A stretch of DNA of 16,446 bases, taken from contig CAMPGW010000067.1 of assembly GCA_946885735.1 (NCBI GenBank), positions 1 through 16,446 on the forward strand, written 5' to 3'. This DNA is from an uncultured Gammaproteobacteria bacterium. Lineage in GTDB: Bacteria; Pseudomonadota; Gammaproteobacteria; Xanthomonadales; Xanthomonadaceae. The notes beneath the pieces were generated by a model that searched no databases, was not told the origin of the DNA, and saw only the letters and a list, made by a program, of their open reading frames with translations. The position numbers and the translations under genes are program-made. Positions 1 to 7,993 of this stretch are shown one piece after another. Numbering within the stretch: the first letter of the stretch is position 1; every line of letters starts with the position of its first letter.

Positions 1-53
1 GCACTACCTTGACATGGTAGGGGTCACAGGTTCGAACCCTGTACCGCCCACCA
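1..53 (+). tRNA. tRNA-Val(GAC), 3' part, cut by window start
   Basis: This is the 3' two thirds of a tRNA for valine. The anticodon stem CTACC/GGTAG (4-8 and 16-20) encloses a seven-base loop with anticodon GAC at 11-13. The T arm ACAGG-TTCGAAC-CCTGT lies at 26-42, the 3' acceptor strand at 43-49, the discriminator A at 50, and an encoded CCA at 51-53. The D arm and the 5' acceptor strand lie outside the window. A terminator-like hairpin follows about 130 bases downstream. Confidence 0.95.
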
Positions 54-250
54 CGTAGCCCGAGCCGGGTCGCGTGGCAACACTGACAAGAGGTGGCCTG
101 CGCAAAACGCCGGCCGAGCGTGCGACATGGACACTACGAGCGCCCACCGCTGAGTCCGCCCGAGGCATCCGCATCCCGCAGGCGCCCTCGTGGCGCTTTT
201 TTGTTGCCCGGTCGCGCCCAGGTGCGCTCCTTCCCTCGAGCCAGGTTTCC
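54..250. other. tRNA-Val to thrS intergenic region
   Basis: About 200 bases separate the tRNA from the thrS start. The reading frame of thrS stays open back to about position 74, but that part resembles no ThrRS N-terminus, so I read it as non-coding. The only clear element is the hairpin plus T-run at 182-202. CTGACA at 83-88 resembles a -35 box, but I see no convincing -10 box at proper spacing. thrS is therefore expressed either by read-through of the hairpin or from a promoter I cannot identify. Confidence 0.5.
182..202 (+). terminator. intrinsic terminator after tRNA-Val, or thrS attenuator
   Basis: GCGCC (182-186) pairs with GGCGC (192-196) across a five-base loop and is followed by six T (197-202). 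It most simply ends the tRNA transcript. Because it lies only 48 bases before the thrS ATG, it could also attenuate thrS; no competing antiterminator structure was worked out. Confidence 0.7.
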
Positions 251-2158
251 ATGATCGCCATCACCCTACCGGAGGGCTCGCGCCGCGAATTCGAGCATCC
301 CGTCTCCGTCGCCGAGGTTGCCGCCTCGATCGGCCCCGGCCTGGCCAAGGCCGCGCTCGCCGGCAAGGTGGACGGCAAGCTGGTCGACACCAGCTACCGC
401 ATCGACCACGACGTCGCGCTGGAGATCGTCACCGACAAGCATCCGGATGCACTCGACGTGCTGCGCCATTCCACCGCCCACCTGCTCGCGCAGGCGGTGC
501 AGCGGCTGTATCCCGGCGCGCAGGTGACCATCGGCCCGGTGATCGACAACGGCTTCTACTACGACTTCGCCTACGAGCGGCCGTTCACGCCCGAGGACCT
601 GCCGAAGATCGAGGAGGAGATGCTGAAGATCGTCAAGGAAGCGCACCCCGTATCGCGCAGCGTGAAGTCGCGCGACGAGGCGATAGCTTTCTTCAAGGGC
701 ATGGGCGAGCACTTCAAGGCCGAGATCATCCAGTCAATCCCGGCGAACGAAGACCTGTCGCTGTATTCGCAGGGCGAGTTCACCGACCTGTGCCGCGGCC
801 CGCATGTGCCCGGCACCGACAAGCTGCGCGCCTTCAAGCTGATGAAGGTCGCCGGCGCCTACTGGCGCGGCGATTCCAACAACCAGATGCTCAGCCGCAT
901 CTACGGCACCTCGTGGCTGAACGACAAGGACCTGAAGGCCTACCTGTTCCAGATCGAGGAGGCCGAGAAGCGCGACCACCGCAAGATCGGCAAGGCGCTC
1001 GACCTGTTCCACCAGCAGGAAGAGTCGCCGGGCATGGTGTTCTGGCACCCGAAGGGCTGGGCGCTGTGGCAGGTGGTCGAGCAGTACATGCGCCAGGTCT
1101 ACAAGGATTCCGGCTACCAGGAAGTACGCTGCCCGCAGATCCTCGACGTGTCGCTGTGGAAGAAGTCCGGCCACTGGGACAACTACCAGGAGAACATGTT
1201 CTTCACCGAGTCGGAGAAGCGCACCTACGCGCTCAAGCCGATGAACTGCCCGGGCCACGTGCAGGTGTTCAACCACGGCCTGCACAGCTACCGCGACCTG
1301 CCGATCCGCTACGGCGAGTTCGGCAGCTGCCATCGCAACGAGCCCTCCGGCGCGCTGCACGGCATCATGCGCGTGCGCAGTTTCACCCAGGACGACGGCC
1401 ACATCTTCTGCACCGAAGGCCAGGTCGAATCCGAGGTCACCGCCTTCCACAAGCAGGCGATGGCGGTGTACACGCGCTTCGGCTTCAGCGACATCTCGCT
1501 GAAGATCGCGCTGCGCCCGGACAAGCGCCTGGGCAGCGACGAGGCCTGGGACAAGGCCGAGGCGGCGCTGCGCAACGCGCTGGCCGCCTGCGGCGTCGAG
1601 TGGGAGGAGTTGCCGGGCGAGGGCGCCTTCTACGGCCCGAAGATCGAGTACCACATGAAGGATTCGATCGGCCGCGGCTGGCAGGTCGGCACCATGCAGG
1701 TGGACTTCATGATGCCCGAGCGCCTGGGCGCCGAGTACGTGGACGAGCACTCGCACAAGCGCCATCCGGTGATGCTGCACCGCGCGATCGTGGGGTCGAT
1801 GGAGCGCTTTCTGGGCATCCTGATCGAATCCCATGCCGGGTCGCTGCCGGCCTGGCTGGCCCCCGTTCAGGCGGTGGTGATGAACATCACCGACGCCCAG
1901 GGCGAGTACGCCCGTTCGGTCCAAAAATCCCTTGCGAATCAAGGCTTCCGGGTCGTTTCCGATTTGCGGAACGAGAAGATCGGCTATAAGATTCGCGAGC
2001 ACACCCTGCAGCGGGTCCCCTACCTGCTGGTTGCCGGCGACCGGGAAAAAGAGCAGGGCCTGGTGGCCGTGCGCTCCCGCAGTGGCGAAGATTTGGGCAC
2101 AATGGCGCCCGAGGCCTTCGCCGAGCGCCTGCGGGCAGAGTCTGCCGCCGGGGCCTGA
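251..2158 (+). CDS. thrS: threonyl-tRNA synthetase
   Basis: This class II aminoacyl-tRNA synthetase charges tRNA-Thr in the cytoplasm. The protein is 635 aa (E. coli 642) and collinear with the E. coli enzyme. In order it shows a TGS domain (about 1-61), an editing domain with H73-x3-H77 and C181/H185 (CRGPH), the class II catalytic core, and a C-terminal anticodon-binding domain from about residue 535. The three zinc ligands of the catalytic site are present: C333 in MNCPGH, H384 in TQDDGH and H510 in MLHRA. The ATG at 251 was chosen over an upstream in-frame start because MIAITLPEG is the normal ThrRS N-terminus. A short AGG lies 5 bases before it. It is the first gene of the thrS-infC-rpmI-rplT cluster. 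The last 250 bases have clearly lower GC and rarer codons than the rest. Confidence 0.98.
   Translation: MIAITLPEGSRREFEHPVSVAEVAASIGPGLAKAALAGKVDGKLVDTSYRIDHDVALEIVTDKHPDALDVLRHSTAHLLAQAVQRLYPGAQVTIGPVIDNGFYYDFAYERPFTPEDLPKIEEEMLKIVKEAHPVSRSVKSRDEAIAFFKGMGEHFKAEIIQSIPANEDLSLYSQGEFTDLCRGPHVPGTDKLRAFKLMKVAGAYWRGDSNNQMLSRIYGTSWLNDKDLKAYLFQIEEAEKRDHRKIGKALDLFHQQEESPGMVFWHPKGWALWQVVEQYMRQVYKDSGYQEVRCPQILDVSLWKKSGHWDNYQENMFFTESEKRTYALKPMNCPGHVQVFNHGLHSYRDLPIRYGEFGSCHRNEPSGALHGIMRVRSFTQDDGHIFCTEGQVESEVTAFHKQAMAVYTRFGFSDISLKIALRPDKRLGSDEAWDKAEAALRNALAACGVEWEELPGEGAFYGPKIEYHMKDSIGRGWQVGTMQVDFMMPERLGAEYVDEHSHKRHPVMLHRAIVGSMERFLGILIESHAGSLPAWLAPVQAVVMNITDAQGEYARSVQKSLANQGFRVVSDLRNEKIGYKIREHTLQRVPYLLVAGDREKEQGLVAVRSRSGEDLGTMAPEAFAERLRAESAAGA
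1963..1990 (+). promoter_or_regulatory. possible internal promoter for infC inside thrS
   Basis: TTTGCG (1963-1968) and TATAAG (1985-1990) are 16 bases apart in a GC-poor stretch at the 3' end of thrS: 30 of 60 bases are G/C at 1921-1980, in a gene otherwise near two thirds. In E. coli, infC has promoters inside thrS, so a promoter here is plausible. The -35 match is poor. Confidence 0.25.
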
Positions 2159-2184
2159 TCGCCCGAATTCGCTACACGCCACCC

Positions 2185-2200
2185 AGAGGAACTTCGAATC
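2185..2200 (+). promoter_or_regulatory. infC ribosome binding site and AUC start codon
   Basis: AGAGGA (2185-2190) sits 7 bases before ATC (2198-2200). The frame has no ATG between the thrS stop and the conserved IF-3 sequence, so ATC is the best start. Non-AUG infC starts (AUU in E. coli) allow IF-3 to repress its own translation, because IF-3 rejects non-canonical start codons. The same autoregulation is inferred here. Confidence 0.8.
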
Positions 2201-2725
2201 AATACGCCAGCCACCGAAAAAGGTAACCGCAAGAACAATGAGATCCGTGTCCCGCGCGTTCGCGTGATCGGGGCCGACGGAGAGATGGTTGGCGTGTTGT
2301 CGCGCGACGAGGCGATCGCCCTCGCGGAAGAGTCCGGCATGGACCTGGTCGAGATCCAGCCCACCGCGGATCCGCCGGTGTGCCGGATCATGGACTACGG
2401 CAAGTTCAAGTTCGAGGCGCAGAAGAAGGCCAATGCGGCCAAGAAGAAGCAGAAGATCGTCGAGATCAAGGAACTCAAGTTCCGCCCGACCACCGACGAC
2501 GGCGACTACAACATCAAGCTGCGCAACCTGCGTCGGTTCCTGGAAGAGGGCGACAAGGTCAAGGTCAACATCCGCTTCAAGGGTCGCGAGATGGCCCACC
2601 AGGAGCTGGGCATGCAGATGGCCGCGCGGATCGAGAAGGATCTTGCCGACGAGGTCGTCATCGAGCAGCGCCCGCGCCTGGAAGGCCGGCAGATGATCAT
2701 GATGGTGGCGCCGAAGCGCAAGTAA
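2198..2725 (+). CDS. infC: translation initiation factor IF-3
   Basis: IF-3 binds the 30S subunit, prevents premature 50S joining and proofreads the start codon and initiator tRNA. The 175 aa product (E. coli 180) has the N-terminal domain with [13 protein letters not shown] and [12 protein letters not shown], a lysine-rich linker ([11 protein letters not shown]), and the C-terminal domain with [21 protein letters not shown] and the terminal [13 protein letters not shown]. The start is AUC at 2198, 39 bases after the thrS stop and in the same frame. A GTG at 2264 would give a shorter product but would delete the first 22 residues, including conserved [11 protein letters not shown], and has no comparable Shine-Dalgarno sequence. 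It lies between thrS and rpmI, its normal position in gammaproteobacteria. Confidence 0.95.
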   Translation: MNTPATEKGNRKNNEIRVPRVRVIGADGEMVGVLSRDEAIALAEESGMDLVEIQPTADPPVCRIMDYGKFKFEAQKKANAAKKKQKIVEIKELKFRPTTDDGDYNIKLRNLRRFLEEGDKVKVNIRFKGREMAHQELGMQMAARIEKDLADEVVIEQRPRLEGRQMIMMVAPKRK

Positions 2726-2759
2726 GCCGCCGCCGCTACCCAAGTGGCTGGTTTTACTG

Positions 2760-2765
2760 CATAAT
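2760..2765 (+). promoter_or_regulatory. possible -10 box upstream of rpmI
   Basis: CATAAT lies 4 bases before the strong hairpin at 2770-2793, a position that would place the hairpin at the very 5' end of an rpmI-rplT transcript. No good -35 box is visible at 16-18 bases spacing, so this is only a candidate. Confidence 0.25.
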
Positions 2766-2769
2766 TCGC

Positions 2770-2793
2770 GGTTCTCGGGTTCGCCCGGGAACC
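2770..2793 (+). promoter_or_regulatory. UUCG-capped hairpin in the rpmI leader
   Basis: GGTTCTCGGG (2770-2779) pairs over ten positions, one of them a T-G wobble, with CCCGGGAACC (2784-2793), closing the very stable loop TTCG (2780-2783). No T-run follows, so it is not an intrinsic terminator. L20 is known to repress its own operon by binding a structured region upstream of rpmI in E. coli. This hairpin may belong to such a leader or may protect a 5' end; which one cannot be told from sequence alone. Confidence 0.6.
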
Positions 2794-2800
2794 AAGAAGC

Positions 2801-2887
2801 ATGGGTTCCGTAAAGGAATCAATGACTTATAAGCAGGTCAAGGGCAGAAGAAGCGTGGCGCGAGCCACCGCCCCGGCCGGTAACTGA
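2801..2887 (+). other. small ORF in the infC-rpmI gap, possible leader peptide
   Basis: An open frame of 28 codons starts at ATG 2801 and ends at TGA 2885-2887. An in-frame internal ATG at 2822 gives a 21-residue basic peptide and has AAAGGA (2812-2817) four bases upstream, a good ribosome binding site. The ORF overlaps a small GTGGC-GCGA-GCCAC hairpin (2855-2868) and ends 21 bases before rpmI. I do not recognise the peptide. It may be a translated leader, or the ribosome binding site may be fortuitous within a structured L20 operator. Confidence 0.35.
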
Positions 2888-2908
2888 AGAAGACGAAGGA
2901 ATCCAACG

Positions 2909-3106
2909 ATGCCCAAGATCAAGACCAACCGGGCGGCTGCGAAGCGTTTCCGCAAGACCGCGTCGGGCAAGTACAAGTGCGGCCACGCCAACCGCAGCCA
3001 CATCCTCACGAAGAAGTCGACCACGCGCAAGCGCAACCTCCGCCAGGGCAACCATGTCCGCGCCGAGGATGCAGGCCGCCTGGATCGCATGCTTCCCTAC
3101 CTCTGA
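2909..3106 (+). CDS. rpmI: 50S ribosomal protein L35
   Basis: The 65 aa protein is of normal length and very basic, and it matches L35 throughout: [14 protein letters not shown], then [26 protein letters not shown] and the C-terminal RLDRMLPYL. It is a component of the large ribosomal subunit. The ATG is preceded by AAGGA (2896-2900) at 8 bases. It is followed closely by rplT; the TGA stop at 3104-3106 overlaps the rplT Shine-Dalgarno sequence, so the two are almost certainly co-transcribed and translationally linked. Confidence 0.98.
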   Translation: MPKIKTNRAAAKRFRKTASGKYKCGHANRSHILTKKSTTRKRNLRQGNHVRAEDAGRLDRMLPYL

Positions 3107-3118
3107 GGAGACTGACCC

Positions 3119-4584
<1,466 letters not shown>

Positions 4585-4599
4585 CACGGTGACCCCGAC

Positions 4600-6972
4600 A
4601 TGAAATTCCCGGAAAGCTGGCTGCGCCAACACGTGAAGGTCGAGGCCTCGAGCGAGGACCTCGCCGCGCGCCTGACCGCGATCGGCCTCGAGGTCGAGGA
4701 CGCGCAGCCGATCGGCGCCGCACTCGAGGGCGTGGTGGTGGCGGAGATCCTGTCCTGCGCGCGCCACCCGGATGCCGAGCGCCTGCAGGTGTGCCAGGTG
4801 TCGGTCGGCGGCGCCGAACCGCTGCAGATCGTCTGCGGCGCGCCGAACGCGCGCGCCGGCTTGAAGGCGCCGCTGGCGACCGTCGGCGCGACCATTCCCG
4901 GCGGCATGCAGATCAAGCCCGCCAAGCTGCGCGGCGTGGATTCCAACGGCATGCTCTGCTCGGCCAAGGAACTGGAAATCGATCCGGATGCCTCCGGCCT
5001 GCTCGAACTGCCGGCCGACGCGCCGGTGGGCACGCCGCTCGCAGGCTATCTCGGCCTGCCGGACCGCGCCTTCGAACTCAAGCTCACGCCCAATCGCGCC
5101 GACTGCTTCTCGGTGCGCGGCGTCGCCTTCGACGTCGCCGCCGCCTTCGGCGCGCAGGTCGAGGCGCTGCAGATTCCGGTAGCGCGCGTCGGCATCCAGG
5201 ACGAGCTCAGCATCGAGTTGAACGCCGGCGCCGATTGCCCGCGCTACTGCGGCCGCCTGGTGGAAGGTCTGGACGCGACGGCCCGTTCGCCGCTGTGGCT
5301 CACCGAGAAGCTAAAGCGCGCCGGCATCCGCCCGGTCAGCCCGCTGGTGGACATCACCCAGTTCGTGATGCTCGAGCTCGGCCAGCCGATGCATGCCTTC
5401 GACGCCGACACCCTGCGCGGGCCGGTCGGCGTGCGGCGCGCACGCGAGGGCGAGTCGGTGAAGACGCTCGACGAGCGCGAGTGCGCGCTGACGCCCGAGT
5501 TCCTGGTCATCACCGACGCCGATCGTCCGATCGCGCTGGCCGGCGTGATGGGCGGCTGGGACACGCGTGTCACCGACGCCACGACGCGGGTGTTCCTGGA
5601 AAGCGCGCATTTCGCGCCGTCGGCAATCATTGGCCGTTCGCGCAAACTGGGCCTGCACACCGACGCCTCGCACCGTTTCGAGCGCGGCGTGGACCCGGAG
5701 CTGCCGCGCTACGCGCTGGAGCGCGCGACCGCGCTCGTGCAGCAGATCATGGGCGGCACCGCCGGCCCGATCACCGAGGCCGTGCGCACGAATGACTTGC
5801 CGCGTCCCGCGCCGGTGCGCCTGCGCCGCGACCGACTGGCGCGCGTGCTCGGCATCCGCGTGGACGACGCCGAGGTCGAGCGCATCCTGCGCGCGCTCGG
5901 CATGCAGGTGGCGGGCGAGGGCGAAGGCTGGCAGGTGACGCCGCCGACCCGGCGCTTCGACATCGCCATCGAGGAAGACCTGATCGAAGAGATCGCCCGC
6001 ATCCACGGCTACGAGGCCATCCCCGTGCGCACGCCGGCCGGCGAAATGCGCCTGGCGGCACCGAGCGAGACGCGGGTGGGTGAGGGCGTGCTGCGCCGGC
6101 AGCTGGCCGCGCAGGATTTCGTCGAGGCGATCAACTACGCCTTCGTGGACGGCGCACTGCTCGAGACCTGGCAAGTGGCTGACGGCGCCGTGGCGCTGGC
6201 CAATCCGCTGAGCTCCGAACTCGGCGTGATGCGTACCAGCCTCTTGCCGGGCCTGGTGTCGGCGCTGGCGCGCAACCGCGCGCGACAACTCGGCCGCGTG
6301 CGCCTGTTCGAGCTCGGCCGCGTGTTCCATCGCAGCGAGGCCGCGCCGCGCGAAACACCGCGCATCGCCGCCGTCGCCTGCGGCCCCGCGCATGCCGAGC
6401 AGTGGAGCCTGCCGCAGGCCGAGGTGGACTTCCACGACCTCAAGGCCGAGGTCGAGCGGCTGGTGGCGCTGTCGGGCCGCCGCGCCAGCTTCCGCGCCCA
6501 CGCCGAGCCGTACGCACACCCCGGCCGCAGCGCCGAGGTGTCGGTGGACGGGGTGCGCCTGGGCTGGATCGGCCACCTGCATCCCAAGCTGCTCGCCGGC
6601 CTGGACATCGAGGGCGAGGTCGTCGCCTTCGAGCTCGACCTCGAGCCCCTGGTGACGCGCAGCGTCACTCGCGTGGGCGAGGTGTCGCGCTTCCCCTCGC
6701 TGCGCCGCGACCTCGCCGTGGTCGTGCCGGAGGCCACGCCTTGGGACGCGTTGCTCACTTCCCTGAAGACGACCCTGAAAGGCCTACTACAGGACGTAGT
6801 ACTGTTCGACCAGTACCGTGGTACTACCTTAGAAGTTGGGACCAAAAGTCTCGCTATGGGCTTGATCTTGCAGGATGTTTCCCGCACCCTGACGGACGTG
6901 GATGCAGACCGGGCCGTCCAGGACGCCTTGTCCGCCTTGGCCCGCGATTGCGGCGCCACGCTCAGGAAATAA
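4600..6972 (+). CDS. pheT: phenylalanyl-tRNA synthetase beta subunit
   Basis: PheT supplies tRNA binding and editing to PheRS. The 790 aa protein (E. coli 795) begins [12 protein letters not shown] and has an N-terminal EMAP/OB-type tRNA-binding domain (about 39-150), the B3/B4 editing domain (about 210-370; [14 protein letters not shown] near its end), the B5 domain (about 400-475), a catalytic-like core, and a C-terminal FDX-ACB anticodon-binding domain (about 700-790; [16 protein letters not shown]). It is co-transcribed with pheS. Near the 3' end (6776-6860) the codons become unusual for this genome (CTA CTA, GTA GTA, TTA, AGT) and the DNA is full of short palindromes. In E. coli the 3' end of pheT carries a promoter for the next gene, ihfA. 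Confidence 0.98.
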   Translation: MKFPESWLRQHVKVEASSEDLAARLTAIGLEVEDAQPIGAALEGVVVAEILSCARHPDAERLQVCQVSVGGAEPLQIVCGAPNARAGLKAPLATVGATIPGGMQIKPAKLRGVDSNGMLCSAKELEIDPDASGLLELPADAPVGTPLAGYLGLPDRAFELKLTPNRADCFSVRGVAFDVAAAFGAQVEALQIPVARVGIQDELSIELNAGADCPRYCGRLVEGLDATARSPLWLTEKLKRAGIRPVSPLVDITQFVMLELGQPMHAFDADTLRGPVGVRRAREGESVKTLDERECALTPEFLVITDADRPIALAGVMGGWDTRVTDATTRVFLESAHFAPSAIIGRSRKLGLHTDASHRFERGVDPELPRYALERATALVQQIMGGTAGPITEAVRTNDLPRPAPVRLRRDRLARVLGIRVDDAEVERILRALGMQVAGEGEGWQVTPPTRRFDIAIEEDLIEEIARIHGYEAIPVRTPAGEMRLAAPSETRVGEGVLRRQLAAQDFVEAINYAFVDGALLETWQVADGAVALANPLSSELGVMRTSLLPGLVSALARNRARQLGRVRLFELGRVFHRSEAAPRETPRIAAVACGPAHAEQWSLPQAEVDFHDLKAEVERLVALSGRRASFRAHAEPYAHPGRSAEVSVDGVRLGWIGHLHPKLLAGLDIEGEVVAFELDLEPLVTRSVTRVGEVSRFPSLRRDLAVVVPEATPWDALLTSLKTTLKGLLQDVVLFDQYRGTTLEVGTKSLAMGLILQDVSRTLTDVDADRAVQDALSALARDCGATLRK
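6785..6827 (+). repeat. nested inverted repeats in the 3' end of pheT
   Basis: Four alternating arms lie in 43 bases: TACTAC (6785-6790), GTAGTACTG (6796-6804), CAGTACC (6811-6817) and GGTACTAC (6820-6827). TACTAC pairs with GTAGTA over 5 bases, GTACTG with CAGTAC over 6 bases, GTACC with GGTAC over 2 bases, and GTAGTAC with GTACTAC as an outer pair. The encoded residues are ordinary PheT, but the codons are rare for the gene, so the DNA or RNA sequence itself may be under selection. An operator or promoter region for ihfA is possible. Confidence 0.5.
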
Positions 6973-7016
6973 GGCCGGTTCACGCAAGTGAAATGTGGCC
7001 GAACGGGGAAAGGACG

Positions 7017-7316
7017 ATGGCGTTGACCAAGGCCGAGATGGCCGAACGGCTGTTCGAGGAAGTGGGTCTGAACAAGCGCGAGGCGAAGGAATTCGTCGAC
7101 GCCTTCTTCGACGCGCTGCGAGAGTCGCTCGAGCGCGGCCAGGGCATCAAGCTGTCGGGCTTCGGCAACTTCGACCTGCGCGAGAAGAACCAGCGCCCCG
7201 GCCGCAACCCCAAGACCGGCGAGGAGATCCCGATCTCCGCCCGCACCGTGGTGACCTTCCGCCCCGGCCAGAAACTGAAGGAGCGCGTGGAGGCCTATGC
7301 TGGATCCGGGCAGTAA
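7017..7316 (+). CDS. ihfA: integration host factor alpha subunit
   Basis: IhfA pairs with IhfB to form the DNA-bending protein IHF of the nucleoid. The 99 aa product has the same length as E. coli IhfA and begins [18 protein letters not shown]. The DNA-binding arm [12 protein letters not shown] contains Pro65, the residue that intercalates into DNA, and the C-terminal [14 protein letters not shown] is conserved. The ATG at 7017 is preceded by GGGGAAAGGA (7005-7014). The gene begins 44 bases after pheT, as in other gammaproteobacteria, and its last 20 bases overlap the next gene, so both are probably translated from one mRNA. Confidence 0.97.
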   Translation: MALTKAEMAERLFEEVGLNKREAKEFVDAFFDALRESLERGQGIKLSGFGNFDLREKNQRPGRNPKTGEEIPISARTVVTFRPGQKLKERVEAYAGSGQ

Positions 7317-7653
7317 CCGCGAGCTTCCGCCGATCCCGGCCAAGCGCTACTTCACCATCGGTGAGGTCAGCGAGCTGTGCGACGTCAAGCCGCACGTGCT
7401 GCGCTATTGGGAAACCGAGTTCGAGTCGCTCAGCCCGGTCAAGCGCCGCGGCAACCGGCGTTACTACCAGCGCCACGACGTGCTGATGATCCGCCAAATT
7501 CGTGGATTGCTATACGAAGAGGGCTACACGATTTCCGGCGCGCGCCAGCGGCTGGAGGGGCAGGGCGCCAAGAGCGAAACCAGCATGAGCGCCCAGATCA
7601 TCCGCCAGGTGCGGCAGGAACTGGAAGAAGTGCTGATCCTGCTGCGGCGCTGA
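7297..7653 (+). CDS. small MerR-family transcriptional regulator
   Basis: This 118 aa protein has an N-terminal winged helix-turn-helix of the MerR type at about 17-85: [20 protein letters not shown], followed by [21 protein letters not shown] and [15 protein letters not shown] short C-terminal helix (about 95-118) would form the dimer coiled coil. No cysteine-based metal site or effector domain is visible, so the signal it senses is unknown. It starts inside ihfA (20-base overlap, different frame). A MerR-like gene directly behind ihfA is, as I recall, a common arrangement in Xanthomonadales and several other proteobacteria, which suggests a conserved but poorly characterised function. Confidence 0.9.
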   Translation: MLDPGSNRELPPIPAKRYFTIGEVSELCDVKPHVLRYWETEFESLSPVKRRGNRRYYQRHDVLMIRQIRGLLYEEGYTISGARQRLEGQGAKSETSMSAQIIRQVRQELEEVLILLRR

Positions 7654-7683
7654 ACCCGCCGGGACGGGCCCGGCCGATTTCCG

Positions 7684-7689
7684 TATAAT
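7684..7689 (+). promoter_or_regulatory. -10 box of tRNA-Pro promoter
   Basis: A perfect TATAAT lies 10 bases before the mature tRNA-Pro 5' end. At a 17-base spacing the -35 position reads GGGACG, a poor match, so recognition may rest on the -10 box. The position is right for a tRNA transcript with a very short leader. Confidence 0.6.
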
Positions 7690-7699
7690 CACGCCATGT

Positions 7700-7776
7700 C
7701 GGGGCGTAGCGCAGCCTGGTAGCGCATTTGCCTGGGGGGCAAAGGGTCGTGGGTTCGAATCCCGCCGTCCCGACCA
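7700..7776 (+). tRNA. tRNA-Pro(GGG)
   Basis: A complete 77-base tRNA. Acceptor strands CGGGGCG (7700-7706) and CGTCCCG (7766-7772) pair, with discriminator A and encoded CCA at 7774-7776. The D stem is GCGC/GCGC. The anticodon stem TTTGC/GCAAA encloses CTGGGGG with anticodon GGG at 7734-7736. The T arm is GTGGG-TTCGAAT-CCCGC. It closes the housekeeping block, and the accessory RHS region starts right behind it. Confidence 0.97.
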
Positions 7777-7799
7777 AAGAGTTGAGAAGCTTTCACGAG

Positions 7800-7823
7800 A
7801 AGGCCCGCGCAAGCGGGCCTTTT
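7800..7823 (+). terminator. intrinsic terminator after tRNA-Pro
   Basis: AGGCCCGC (7801-7808) pairs with GCGGGCCT (7813-7820) across a GCAA tetraloop, extended by A7800-T7821, and is followed by a T-run to 7823. It sits 24 bases after the tRNA CCA end. Confidence 0.88.
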
Positions 7824-7993
7824 CACGTCCGGAACTGCGCGGCGGCCGATTCGGTTAATCGTTAAACGCTTTAGACGCTCCACCAATCCCCACCCCCTCC
7901 GCCCACGTCTCCTGACAGCGGCACGACCCCGGTTCCAGCAGCCTCTCCCAAAGCAAGTGCGCAGTCCGCGCGCACCACTCAAGGGATGACGGA
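7824..7993. other. leader region of the RHS gene cluster
   Basis: This 170-base gap lies between the tRNA-Pro terminator and the first RHS gene. It holds one AT-rich block (7850-7875) with GTTAAT and GTTAAA seven bases apart and TTTAGA at 7870-7875, the only promoter-like composition here. Boxes are too weak to name. The ribosome binding site AAGGGA (7981-7986) of the downstream gene lies at its end. No ORF or integration repeat was seen. Confidence 0.35.

Noticed and set aside
74..250. N-terminal extension of thrS
   Set aside because: The added 59 residues resemble no ThrRS and cover a terminator; the normal N-terminus starts at 251.
734..2743. Long - strand ORF of 669 codons across thrS and infC
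   Set aside because: It mirrors the GC-rich codons of thrS and infC on the other strand, has low-complexity A/V/L/H-rich content and no recognisable domain.
6785..6835. LexA (SOS) box in pheT
   Set aside because: The TACTAC-type arms recall the Xanthomonas motif TTAGN6TACTA, but no exact match with correct spacing is present on either strand.
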